Assembly: GCF_038051995.1 (NCBI RefSeq)
Contig: NZ_CP150290.1
Span: 2,780,001-2,844,000 of the forward strand
Direction of reading: 5' to 3'
DNA from: Paenibacillus sp. FSL H8-0537
GTDB taxonomy: Bacteria > Bacillota > Bacilli > Paenibacillales > Paenibacillaceae
Length of the DNA: 64,000 nt
The translations under genes and the position numbers were made by a program. The notes below the pieces were generated by a model. That model saw nothing but the letters and a program-made list of their open reading frames with translations. It had not been told where the DNA came from and ran no database searches. Shown here one piece after another: positions 17,730-25,872 of the stretch; position 1 is the first letter of the stretch; each line of letters starts with the position of its first letter.

Positions 17730-18734
17730 TTGACGGTAACCATTTATGATGTAGCAAGAGAAGCAGGAGTATCTATGGCTACGGTTTCCCGGGTTGTCAA
17801 TAACAATCCAAATGTGAAACCCGCAACCCGCAAGAAGGTTTACGAGGCCATTGAGCGTCTGGGATACCGTCCTAATGCGGTAGCTAGGGGTCTTGCAAGC
17901 AAGAAAACAACGACAGTTGGTGTCGTAATCCCTGATATTTCCAACGCTATTTTTGCTGAAGTGGCACGGGGTATTGAAGACATTGCGAATATGTATCACT
18001 ATAATATTATTTTGTGTAATGCGGATAAGAAGAAGGATAAAGAAATCCGCGTTATTAACACGCTGCTGGAGAAGCAGGTTGACGGTTTGCTCTTTATGGG
18101 CGGTGCTGTAACGGAAGAGCATATGCAGGCGTTCAAAACAACGAATGTCCCAATCGTATTATGTGCAACTACGGATGAGAACGGTGAAATTCCTTCCGTT
18201 GATATTAATCATGAGGAAGCAGCTTTTGATGCGGTCAACAAATTGCTGGAGCAAGGCCACCGTCGGATTGCGATGATCAGTGGCACATTGCAGGACCCTG
18301 CGAATGGTTATGCTCGTTTCCAAGGTTACAAGCGGGCGCTTGAGACAGCTGGCATTGCTTATGATGACACGCTTGTTCGTATCGGAAACTATCGTTATGA
18401 ATCCGGTATCGATGCTATGAAATATTTTATTGAGCTTGACGAGCGTCCGACTGCGGTATTCTCGGCAACAGATGAAATGGCCATTGGTGCCATTCATATG
18501 ATTCAAGACTCCGGTCTGAGCGTGCCAGGCGACATTTCCGTTATTAGCGTAGATAACAGCCGTATGGCTTCGATGGTTCGTCCGCAATTGACAGCCGTTG
18601 CCCAGCCTATGTACGATATCGGAGCGGTATCGATGCGTCTGCTCACGAAGCTGATGAATAAAGAAAATGTGGATCACTCCAAAGTTATTTTGCCGCATGA
18701 AGTGATTGTGCGCCAGTCTGTTGGAGGGGTATAG
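17730..18734 (+). CDS. ccpA: catabolite control protein A
   Basis: LacI/GalR-family master regulator of carbon catabolite control. With HPr-Ser-P or a Crh-type partner it binds cre sites. It has about 334 residues. The helix-turn-helix [22 protein letters not shown] is followed by the hinge [14 protein letters not shown] and the periplasmic-binding-like core. The TTG at 17730 is chosen because it gives the family N-terminus (T-V-T-I-Y-D-V) and has GGAGA eight bases before it; an ATG at 17715 lacks a ribosome site. mtnN follows six bases after the stop. A candidate target lies in the acuA-acsA interval at 32716. Confidence 0.95.
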   Translation: MTVTIYDVAREAGVSMATVSRVVNNNPNVKPATRKKVYEAIERLGYRPNAVARGLASKKTTTVGVVIPDISNAIFAEVARGIEDIANMYHYNIILCNADKKKDKEIRVINTLLEKQVDGLLFMGGAVTEEHMQAFKTTNVPIVLCATTDENGEIPSVDINHEEAAFDAVNKLLEQGHRRIAMISGTLQDPANGYARFQGYKRALETAGIAYDDTLVRIGNYRYESGIDAMKYFIELDERPTAVFSATDEMAIGAIHMIQDSGLSVPGDISVISVDNSRMASMVRPQLTAVAQPMYDIGAVSMRLLTKLMNKENVDHSKVILPHEVIVRQSVGGV

Positions 18735-18739
18735 GAAGT

Positions 18740-19438
18740 ATGACTTTTAACAAAATAGGCATCATTGGGGCGATGGTTGAAGAGATTGAGCTTCTCGGTC
18801 AGCACGTCCAAGTAACCAAGGAAACGGTGAAGGCGGGCATTACTTATTACGAAGGCCAGTTTCATGGCAAGACCATTATTTATTGCAAATCCGGTGTTGG
18901 CAAAGTCAATGCTGCTGTATGTACACAAATTTTAATTGATTTGGGTGCGGATTGCGTGCTGTTTACCGGTGTAGCCGGAGCCGTTGATCCAAGTCTGAAT
19001 ATTGGTGATATTGTCGTGTCCACAAGCTGTGTTCAGCATGATATGGATTGCTCGCCGCTAGGCTTCGCACGCGGTGAAATTCCATTCCATGCGCGTTCGG
19101 AATTTGTGGCGGATGAGCGTCTGGTTCAGCTGGCAGTTGATTCGAGCAATCGCTTGTTTGAGGGACGCAGCTTGAAAGGCATCGTGTTATCTGGCGACCA
19201 ATTTATTGCGAGCCGCGAGACGGTTGCGCTGCTGCGTGAAACGATGAACGGTGCTTGTGCGGAAATGGAAGGCGCATCAGTAGCCCATGTATGCGATATG
19301 AATGAGGTACCCTTCGTGGTCATCCGCTCCATGTCGGACAAGGCTGACGGGTCTGCTCATGTCAATTTCCCAGAATTCACGGTGAAGGCAGCCAATAACT
19401 CCTACGCAATTATTGACGACATGCTTCGACATATGTAG
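18740..19438 (+). CDS. mtnN: 5'-methylthioadenosine/S-adenosylhomocysteine nucleosidase
   Basis: Hydrolyses MTA and SAH to adenine plus the thioribose or ribosyl-homocysteine (SAM salvage; SRH feeds LuxS where present). It has 232 residues with the family motifs IGIIGAMVEEIE (catalytic Glu), FTGVAGAVDP, CAEMEGASVAHVC and the catalytic Asp in RSMSDKADG. It probably shares the ccpA transcript (six-base gap, AGGAAG ribosome site) and ends at a strong terminator. Confidence 0.96.
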   Translation: MTFNKIGIIGAMVEEIELLGQHVQVTKETVKAGITYYEGQFHGKTIIYCKSGVGKVNAAVCTQILIDLGADCVLFTGVAGAVDPSLNIGDIVVSTSCVQHDMDCSPLGFARGEIPFHARSEFVADERLVQLAVDSSNRLFEGRSLKGIVLSGDQFIASRETVALLRETMNGACAEMEGASVAHVCDMNEVPFVVIRSMSDKADGSAHVNFPEFTVKAANNSYAIIDDMLRHM

Positions 19439-19453
19439 TTCATAAGAAGGTAC

Positions 19454-19490
19454 AAAACCGCCATCCGGGCACACGGGATGGCGGTTTTTG
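19454..19490 (+). terminator. terminator of ccpA-mtnN
   Basis: A 13-bp stem (AAAACCGCCATCC with GGATGGCGGTTTT) and a T run. The 260 bases from here to the LysW gene hold no other gene; they are AT-rich and contain the promoter below and several GATAGG repeats. Confidence 0.9.
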
Positions 19491-19563
19491 TCGTTGGAAA
19501 ACGACGTTCAAAATAGGAAATGGATAGAAATAATTATATTCCGATAGGAATTATCTATTTTAA

Positions 19564-19593
19564 TTGACAGCGATAGGAAAAGCATTGTACGAT
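19564..19593 (+). promoter_or_regulatory. candidate promoter of the LysW gene cluster
   Basis: A perfect TTGACA (19564-19569), 18-base spacer and TACGAT (19588-19593), leaving an untranslated leader of about 150 bases before the carrier-protein gene. GATAGGAA occurs at 19552 and 19572 around the -35 and could be an operator. No regulator gene is present in the cluster. Confidence 0.45.
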
Positions 19594-19749
19594 TCATCTT
19601 GCCACCAGCATTTTACTATTTTTGGTTAAATGAGGAGGAGAGAAGAAAAAAGATAGGGTAGAGCAGTGCTGAGACGAATTAAAAGACAGAACATTCTGAA
19701 AATAAGGCTGTTGGCGAAAATTAAACTTTAGGATAGGTGGAGATAGGTA

Positions 19750-19923
19750 ATGGCAGACGTTAGCTGTGTCGTATGCAAATCGGAAATTAGCGTGGAGTCG
19801 GATGTTATAAGTGGGGAAATCGTAGAGTGCTCGTCATGCGGACAAGAGCATGAGGTGCATGCTGTAAATAATAGCATTTCAGTAGCATTAGCTCCCGAGA
19901 TTGAAGAAACTTGGGGCGAGTAG
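19750..19923 (+). CDS. lysW: LysW-type amino-group carrier protein (57 residues)
   Basis: A very short acidic protein. In LysW systems the alpha-amino group of Glu or aminoadipate is attached to the gamma-carboxyl of the C-terminal Glu, and the intermediate is carried between enzymes. Visible here: a zinc ribbon with Cys6, Cys9, Cys27 and Cys30, an acidic surface, and a C-terminus ending EETWGE, matching the conserved EDWGE tail with terminal Glu57. GGTGGAG lies upstream. The ligase gene begins 13 bases after the stop. Followed by homologues of LysX, LysY, LysZ and LysK, so the assignment is firm. In primary metabolism it would serve lysine or arginine synthesis; the transketolase and exporter genes argue for a specialised product. 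Confidence 0.93.
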   Translation: MADVSCVVCKSEISVESDVISGEIVECSSCGQEHEVHAVNNSISVALAPEIEETWGE

Positions 19924-19936
19924 AGGAGCCTGGGGT

Positions 19937-20827
19937 ATGAAGCAGACAAATACGGATATTTTGCTTTGTGTGACGAAGCTGCGAGAGGAAGAAAAGCGCA
20001 TTTATGAATTGCTCCAGCAGGCGGGACATCATGTCCAGGTAAATTTGGATTCGATGGAGCTGCCGCTTGAGCAAGGCTGGGCCGATCAATATGGTGTCGC
20101 ACTCATTCGCTGCCTCTCGCAGAAAAAAGCGCTAAGCCGCTCGACGATGCTGGAATTATCCGGCATTGAAACGATCAATTCGGTTAAAGCGATTAACATT
20201 TGCACGAACAAAATTCATCAAGCAATCGTGTTTCAAAAGCATAACATTCCGCAGCCCCGCTTCAAGGTCGCTTTTACAGCAGACAAAATCCTCGAATCGT
20301 TCGAGGATTTTGGCAACATATTTGTGATCAAGCCACCCAGCTCCTCCTGGGGAAGAGGCATTGCCCGCATTGTTGGCAAGGAATGCCTAGATGGCTGGAT
20401 TGCGGCACGGGAATCGCTTGATCCGACCCAGCAGTCCTTTCCTGTACTCATACAGGAATACGTGGACAAGGGGGATTATGATATTCGCGTTGTCATTGTT
20501 GGCCGGAAGCCAATCGTTGCATTTCGGCGTGTGTCGGTCGACAACTGGAAGACGAATACGCATTTGGGAGCAGAGGTTGAGCCTTTTGCTATCAATCAGG
20601 AAATCGAATGGATTTGCAGCAAGCTGACCGAGGTGCTCGGTGAAGGCATCTATGGCTTGGATTTATTTTATGACTATCAAAATAAACGTTATCTCGTATG
20701 CGAGGTTAATCAAAACCCGGAGTTTTCAAAGTCATGGAAAATTCATGGCGTCGACGTAGCCGCTCATATCGCGCTTTATTTGCAGGGGAAGTTGGCATCT
20801 AGAACAAGGCAGGAGGTTAACGCATAG
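19937..20827 (+). CDS. LysX-like ATP-grasp ligase (carrier protein - glutamate ligase)
   Basis: About 296 residues, RimK/LysX family. It would load the amino acid substrate (probably Glu) onto LysW by an isopeptide bond, using ATP. The N-terminal pre-ATP-grasp domain is followed by IKPPSSSWGRGIARI (nucleotide-binding loop), LIQEYVDKGDYDIRVVIVG and the metal-binding end CEVNQNPEFSKSW. The ATG at 19937 follows GAGGAG, which overlaps the lysW stop. A perfect 12-bp inverted repeat lies inside the gene at 20285-20311. Substrate choice between Glu and aminoadipate cannot be settled by eye. Confidence 0.88.
   Translation: MKQTNTDILLCVTKLREEEKRIYELLQQAGHHVQVNLDSMELPLEQGWADQYGVALIRCLSQKKALSRSTMLELSGIETINSVKAINICTNKIHQAIVFQKHNIPQPRFKVAFTADKILESFEDFGNIFVIKPPSSSWGRGIARIVGKECLDGWIAARESLDPTQQSFPVLIQEYVDKGDYDIRVVIVGRKPIVAFRRVSVDNWKTNTHLGAEVEPFAINQEIEWICSKLTEVLGEGIYGLDLFYDYQNKRYLVCEVNQNPEFSKSWKIHGVDVAAHIALYLQGKLASRTRQEVNA
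20285..20311 (+). repeat. perfect 12-bp inverted repeat inside the ligase gene
   Basis: AAAATCCTCGAA, three bases, then TTCGAGGATTTT. It would form a stable hairpin in the mRNA ending in a short U run, resembling a weak intragenic terminator or pausing site. Confidence 0.6.
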
Positions 20828-20831
20828 AGCT

Positions 20832-20871
20832 TGGTGCATAGTGTTTAGTGCAGTGCACCATGTTGAACATG
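20832..20871 (+). repeat. intercistronic palindromes in the LysW cluster
   Basis: TGGTGCA (20832-20838) pairs with TGCACCA (20854-20860), directly followed by the palindrome CATGTTGAACATG (20859-20871). There is no T run. This 96-base gap is the largest between the first genes of the cluster and might contain an operator or mRNA processing site. Confidence 0.4.
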
Positions 20872-20923
20872 CAAATCCCATTCAAATCCATGAAAGCAAG
20901 CTAAGGATAAAGGAGAATCGGCA

Positions 20924-21607
20924 ATGGCCCATACGACAATTATTACAGCTCCAGAGAAGGTGACACCAGTAATCAAAAAGGAGCAATATTTTTCTCTATC
21001 CTTTGTTTTATCCCGTGTGCTGAATTCCGGTGTCATCATGAGTATTGAAAAAAATGAGAGCGAGCTAAAGGGGCTTGAGAAAAGCATCGGCAAGCTGACA
21101 CAAAGCAAATATGTCTCCTTGTTTAACAGTTATACGGGCGCGGTGCATGCCGCGCTCTGGGGGCAGGATATCGTCCATGGCTCGCTGACACGCCTGGAGG
21201 AGGCAAGCGAGCAGGATCAGCGTTTTGTAAGCTGGCTCGGAGTAGGGCTGGTGACGGATTCGGAGGTTTCACAAGGCTTCGAGAAGGTTAGCGTTACGTG
21301 GGGAAATTTGCCCCGCATTGAGCAGGAGCTGCAGCCGAAGCTGCGGCAGTCGCCGGTGCTGGTGCTGGATTTCACGGAGCTTGGCTTCGGCCCCTGCGCC
21401 TCTATTTCGGTAAATGACGAGAGCGTTTGGACCAAGGCGGAGCGTCTGAAAATATTCGGCGCCTTCGACTTGAAGACGATGTGGACGCAGGAGGAGGCGG
21501 AACCGGACATTCAGCCGGGCGCACAATTCAACTATAGGCTCAGCCCGCTCGTGGCGGCATGCGTCAAATTATCGCTTTTAAGGAGGAACAGCAGCCATGA
21601 AGACTGA
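20924..21607 (+). CDS. degenerate DegT/DnrJ aminotransferase-fold protein
   Basis: A 227-residue protein not assigned by a clean family motif, but several blocks line up with DegT/DnrJ/EryC1 sugar aminotransferases. SKYVSLFNSYTGAVHAALW resembles the N-terminal (K)YAVxxNSGTAALHLAL. VLVLDFTELGFGPCASISV resembles the VEDAAQ/PLP region. FNYRLSPLVAACVKLSLL resembles the late GYNYRMSELQAA. It is about 200 residues shorter than its neighbour and the block where the PLP lysine should lie has no TKN-type motif, so it is probably catalytically dead. It ends inside the start of the full aminotransferase gene. A heteromeric partner role is inferred. Confidence 0.65.
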   Translation: MAHTTIITAPEKVTPVIKKEQYFSLSFVLSRVLNSGVIMSIEKNESELKGLEKSIGKLTQSKYVSLFNSYTGAVHAALWGQDIVHGSLTRLEEASEQDQRFVSWLGVGLVTDSEVSQGFEKVSVTWGNLPRIEQELQPKLRQSPVLVLDFTELGFGPCASISVNDESVWTKAERLKIFGAFDLKTMWTQEEAEPDIQPGAQFNYRLSPLVAACVKLSLLRRNSSHED

Positions 21608-22919
21608 TTTTATCCGCAAGCCGCTGAGCTTGCCGTCGGAGGCCTGGATTAACGAGCAGCTTGCTTATTATGGGGGGCCAGCGGTTATTCCCGAGGATAG
21701 TCGGAAGACGACCTTTCCTTCCATTACGAAAGAGGACATCGTGCAAATGCTAGTGTCTATTCAGCAAAGCCCGGAAGATGTGATCGATGAGTTTACGGAA
21801 AAATACCGCAGCTACGTGGGGGCGAATTATGCGATTGCAACCGCAAGCGGAACATCAAGCCTGCATCTGGCACTTGTTGGCGTTGGCGTACAGCCGGGAG
21901 ATGAGGTCATCGTTCCAGCGTTTACGTTTATTGCGACCGCACAGGCCATTGTGGCGGCGAAAGCGATTCCTGTATTTGTGGATATCGATCCACTGACCTA
22001 TAACTTGAATCCCGCGCTGGTAGAGCAGGCGATCACCGCGAGGACGAGGGTCATTATGCCGGTCCACGTCCATGGCTTGCCAGCTGATCTGGCTCAGCTT
22101 AGGGCGCTGGCTGACAAGCATCAGCTGCGCCTAGTGGAGGATGCATCCCATGCGCATTCTGCCTCCATTGGCGGACAACTGTGCGGGTCTATCGGAGACG
22201 GAGCGGGGCAAAGCTTAATGGCGGATAAAAACTTCCCCGTAGGCGGAGAGGGCGGCATCGCCTTCTTCAAGGAGTGGGAGGATTATGAACGGGCATTGAG
22301 CTTTTTGCAGGAGACGGGCATTGATTACCGTATGTCATGGATCGCGGCGGCGTTTGGCATTAGCCAGCTGGATCGATTGCCGTTTTATGATGCGATTCGG
22401 GCGAGAAATGCGAGCTATTTAACAAATATTTTAGCGCAAACGAAGCTGTTTAAAGGGCCGCATGTGCCTGAGGGGCATAAGCATAGCTACAATATGTACC
22501 GCATTAAGCTGGACCCGGAAGCAGCGGGGCTGGGAGATTTGCCAGATTATCAAGTGAAAGAGGCTATTCAGGAGCTGGCATCAAGCGAAGGCGTGTTTGC
22601 ACGGGAATGGCAAAACGTGCCGATTCCGGGCCATCTGCCTTTTCAAAACCGCAAAGGTTTTGGCAGAGGGTATCCCTTTACACTGTCTGAGCGCAAAGAC
22701 TTTGGCTACCATATCGACCATTTCCCCGAGACGCTGAACATGCTGCGCTCGACGCTGACAATCTGCCGGGAGCTGCGTTCGCCCATTGAATATGAGCGCA
22801 TAGCCGCTTATGCGCTGGCGTTTCAGAAAATTGACGCGAACCCGTCGATTATTCGTGAACTCGTGCTTCAGAACACGGCGGCCAAAAAATCATATGAGAG
22901 GGATGCGAGACTCGGATGA
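21597..22919 (+). CDS. DegT/DnrJ/EryC1-family PLP aminotransferase
   Basis: A complete 440-residue PLP enzyme. ATASGTSSLHLAL (phosphate contact), EVIVPAFTFIATAQA, the PLP-stacking EDASHAHSA, and the Schiff-base Lys211 in SLMADKNFPVGGEGG are visible. An N-terminal extension (LAYYGGPAVIP) is of the AHBA synthase/StsC type. In the proposed pathway it would transaminate the ketone made by the transketolase while the intermediate stays on LysW. It overlaps the degenerate paralogue by 11 bases and the reductase gene by four. Sugar aminotransferase activity is the main alternative but no sugar genes are nearby. Confidence 0.9.
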   Translation: MKTDFIRKPLSLPSEAWINEQLAYYGGPAVIPEDSRKTTFPSITKEDIVQMLVSIQQSPEDVIDEFTEKYRSYVGANYAIATASGTSSLHLALVGVGVQPGDEVIVPAFTFIATAQAIVAAKAIPVFVDIDPLTYNLNPALVEQAITARTRVIMPVHVHGLPADLAQLRALADKHQLRLVEDASHAHSASIGGQLCGSIGDGAGQSLMADKNFPVGGEGGIAFFKEWEDYERALSFLQETGIDYRMSWIAAAFGISQLDRLPFYDAIRARNASYLTNILAQTKLFKGPHVPEGHKHSYNMYRIKLDPEAAGLGDLPDYQVKEAIQELASSEGVFAREWQNVPIPGHLPFQNRKGFGRGYPFTLSERKDFGYHIDHFPETLNMLRSTLTICRELRSPIEYERIAAYALAFQKIDANPSIIRELVLQNTAAKKSYERDARLG

Positions 22920-23977
22920 GTGTAATGGGTAGCAGCGTGAAGCGCGTCGCCATTTTGGGCGGCAATGGCTTTACAGGCGGAGAGCTTTACCGGCTGCTAA
23001 AGCGGCATCCTTATTTTAAAGTTGATTTTGTATCCTCGGAATCGAAGGCGGGGCTGCCGCTGGATAAATTTTTTGTTTCGTCGGCGCGCCAGAAGCGGGC
23101 GGAGGGCGGGAAATTTCAAAAGCTGGCTTCGCTTGCCGGACATTATGATTTCATTTTTTCCTGCCTGCCGACTGGGGTATTACCACGCCATATCGACCAT
23201 ATTGCCGAGCATGCCGAGTATGTAATTAATGTCAGCGGCGATTATCGCTTAAACGATCAGGAGCTGCTCCGGCAGCATTATCCAGAAAGCCTCAGCCATC
23301 CAGCGAAAGGGGGCAGCCATTATTTTATTCCGGAGTTTAGCGACATTAATTTGGAGGCGAAGGTGGTCAATTTGCCCGGCTGCATGGCGGTTGCAACGAT
23401 TTATACGCTGTTTCCGCTGCTGGCAGCTAATCTGATTGAACCGCGCGTCATCTCGGACGCCAAGACGGGCTCCAGCGGCGGCGGCAAGGCGAGCACGGAG
23501 CATCATGCGGAGCGCGCCCATAATTTTCGTCCTTATAAAGTGCATGGGCATCGCCATAGGCCGGAAATCGAATTTGCGCTCCAACAGCATCTGGAACGTT
23601 CCGTGGAGCTGCAATTTTCCGTGCACAGCCTGGATTTGCCGCGGGGCATTCTCGTTACGTCCTACTCGCTGCTGAAAGAACAAGCGAGCGAAATCGATGT
23701 GAAAAAAGCATTTTATGGCGCCTACGCGGCAAAGCCGTTTGTCCATTATTTTAATTCCAAAAACGGCTCCTATTCGTATCCAATGATCAAAACGACAGCC
23801 GGGACGAATTACGCTGAAGTTGGCGCTTATGTAGAGGGCCGCAATTGCGTATCGATCGCCTCGATCGACAACCTGATTAAAGGAGCGGCAGGGCAAGCCA
23901 TTCAGGCTGCGAACCTTTACAGCGGCATTGCGGAGGAGGCGGGCTTACAATTTGAGCTAGAGGGGGCATGGCCTTAA
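22916..23977 (+). CDS. LysY/ArgC-type carrier-bound acyl-phosphate reductase
   Basis: 353 residues, N-acetyl-gamma-glutamyl-phosphate reductase family. It would reduce the gamma-phosphate of carrier-bound Glu to the semialdehyde with NADPH. Rossmann motif LGGNGFTGGELYRLL (residues 14-28), catalytic Cys156 in NLPGCMAVAT, GSSGGGK, and the His-rich KVHGHRHRPEIE are present. The start overlaps the aminotransferase stop (ATGA) and its stop overlaps the next start (TAATG), so three enzymes are translationally coupled. A primary arginine gene is unlikely because argJ, argD and carbamoyl genes are missing. Confidence 0.9.
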   Translation: MSVMGSSVKRVAILGGNGFTGGELYRLLKRHPYFKVDFVSSESKAGLPLDKFFVSSARQKRAEGGKFQKLASLAGHYDFIFSCLPTGVLPRHIDHIAEHAEYVINVSGDYRLNDQELLRQHYPESLSHPAKGGSHYFIPEFSDINLEAKVVNLPGCMAVATIYTLFPLLAANLIEPRVISDAKTGSSGGGKASTEHHAERAHNFRPYKVHGHRHRPEIEFALQQHLERSVELQFSVHSLDLPRGILVTSYSLLKEQASEIDVKKAFYGAYAAKPFVHYFNSKNGSYSYPMIKTTAGTNYAEVGAYVEGRNCVSIASIDNLIKGAAGQAIQAANLYSGIAEEAGLQFELEGAWP

Positions 23978-25872
23978 TGTCGAGCCAGAGCTTGTATGTC
24001 ATTAAACTTGGGAGCAGCACGATTATGCACCATCCCGAAGTATTTGCCGAGCTCAATGATCTGGTGCAAAAAGGAAAAAAAGTGCTGCTCGTAGCGGGCG
24101 GAGCAGAAGGCATCCGGCAAAAATACGAGCAGCTGAACCGGAGTATTCCGGTTCTCGCTTTAGCGAATGGAGATGAGGCGCGGTACTGCTCTCCGTCAGA
24201 GATGCCGCTCATTCGGGCGGCATACCAGGAGTTTATTTTAGCGAAGGTCCATGAGCAATTAAAAAGCTACCATCTCAAAGTATTCGCCCAAATCGGCGGG
24301 GACAACGAGGTTGTATTTGGACAAAAATCGAAGCCGGTCAAAGCTGTCATTGATGGCAAAACCGTTATCGTTCGCGATTCCCTGTTCGGTTCTTTTACAG
24401 GCTGCAACGTCGATTTTCTACAGGGTGCCTTGCAGGTGTTTGACGTCGTATGCTTGACACCGCCTATTTATGACCGTGAGCTAAGCGAATACATCAACAT
24501 CGATGCGGACATGCTGGCCGCTCATCTTGCAACCGAGCTTGGAGCCGAGCATCTGCGATTTATTACAGGTACGGCGGGTCTTTTGCAAAATGTAGATGAA
24601 CCAGCTTCTACGATATCCGACGTCTATCTGGGCGATGAAATTCATTCCATCAAAGGACGGATGAAGCAAAAGGTACGGGCGGCGAATCACGCCATCAGCA
24701 AAGGCATTTGCGATGTAAGCATAACAGGTCCCCATTCGCTGAATCGGCCGGGCACGGGCAAAACGTGGTTTTGGAATATCCATCGGGATGCCGGTGGGAC
24801 GGATTTGCTTAGAAAAGCGATTCGAATTCCATCGGTTTCCGGTGACGAGTCCGAGCTTGCGAGCTATTTGCTGAATGCCGTTCAGCTGCCAGGGGTAGAC
24901 GGCTTTATCGACGAGGCGGGCAATGTAGTGTTCCGCAAAGGAAATGGGCCTAATCAGCTGCTGCTGCTCGGTCATTTGGATACCGTGCCCTATAATTGGC
25001 ATGTTACCTGTGATGCTGAGCGAATTGCTGGCCGCGGAACGGTGGATGCCAAGGGCAGCCTGCTGAGCTTCATTCAGATGCTGTATGATGCCGAGGTGCC
25101 TGAGGATGGCTCGCTGCTCGTCATTGGGGCAGTGGAGGAGGAGGTATCTTCATCCAAGGGAGCCTTTTACGTAAGGGATCATTACCGGGCGGATGCGGTC
25201 ATTATCGGCGAGCCGAGCGGGGAGGACAGCTTGACGCTCGGCTATTATGGGCTTTACAAGCTGAGCATTTCAATTAGTAAGCCACAGGAGCATTCCGCTG
25301 GCAAGGACAGCGTTAGCGTGCTGGATCAGCTTTATACGATAGTGGCGGATATCCGGGAGCGGGTAGGAGGCGTTGATCCGAGCAGTTTGTCATCTCTTAT
25401 TGACATAAAACATAGTAATCATAATGGAATACTTAGTGCTACGGGCATTTTGAATTTTCGAATTTCTCCGCTTGCGGGCAAGGATTATGCGAAGCAGATC
25501 CAGCTTGATTATGGCGATGGCGTGTCTGTATCGGTGCTGCGTGCTACGCCAGGCTTCGAAAATCCTCGCAACAGCCCATTAGTGAAAGCCTTTGTACGCA
25601 GCTTTGCGAGCAAGGGGCAAGCGATTCATTATATTAAAAAGCGTGGAACAAGCGATATGAACACGCTGGCTACGACCTGGGAGGGCGTGCCGATGGTCGC
25701 CTACGGCCCCGGTGATGCAAGCCTCGACCATACGAATGAGGAGTATTTGCTGCTAAGCGAGGTACATGGCGCGCGAGCCATTTTGCAGGGAGCCATCGAG
25801 GAATGGTATCGCCTAAGATCGGAGGAGGGTTCTTATGGATACGCTGGTACAGCTGCCAAATCGTTCAGCTGA
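23977..25872 (+). CDS. LysZ-type kinase fused to LysK-type hydrolase
   Basis: A 631-residue two-domain protein. Residues 1 to about 260 are an amino-acid kinase (VIKLGSSTI, LVAGGAEGIRQKYE, IGGDNEVVFGQ, the Asp-containing INIDADMLAAHLA), as in LysZ/ArgB, phosphorylating the carrier-bound side chain. Residues from about 272 are an M20 metallopeptidase like [LysW]-lysine hydrolase: LLLGHLDTVP, GRGTVDAKGS, GAVEEEVSS, IIGEPSG and late DHTNEEY give the two-metal site. So the activating and the product-releasing steps are in one chain. The ATG at 23977 has AGGGGG at ten bases; an ATG at 23968 is too close. The fusion is in one continuous frame. Confidence 0.9.
   Translation: MSSQSLYVIKLGSSTIMHHPEVFAELNDLVQKGKKVLLVAGGAEGIRQKYEQLNRSIPVLALANGDEARYCSPSEMPLIRAAYQEFILAKVHEQLKSYHLKVFAQIGGDNEVVFGQKSKPVKAVIDGKTVIVRDSLFGSFTGCNVDFLQGALQVFDVVCLTPPIYDRELSEYINIDADMLAAHLATELGAEHLRFITGTAGLLQNVDEPASTISDVYLGDEIHSIKGRMKQKVRAANHAISKGICDVSITGPHSLNRPGTGKTWFWNIHRDAGGTDLLRKAIRIPSVSGDESELASYLLNAVQLPGVDGFIDEAGNVVFRKGNGPNQLLLLGHLDTVPYNWHVTCDAERIAGRGTVDAKGSLLSFIQMLYDAEVPEDGSLLVIGAVEEEVSSSKGAFYVRDHYRADAVIIGEPSGEDSLTLGYYGLYKLSISISKPQEHSAGKDSVSVLDQLYTIVADIRERVGGVDPSSLSSLIDIKHSNHNGILSATGILNFRISPLAGKDYAKQIQLDYGDGVSVSVLRATPGFENPRNSPLVKAFVRSFASKGQAIHYIKKRGTSDMNTLATTWEGVPMVAYGPGDASLDHTNEEYLLLSEVHGARAILQGAIEEWYRLRSEEGSYGYAGTAAKSFS

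Noticed and set aside
22916..25872. Reading the argC- and argB-like genes as a primary arginine operon
   Set aside because: argJ, argD and other arginine genes are missing, the kinase is fused to a LysK-type hydrolase, and a LysW carrier and LysX ligase lead the operon.
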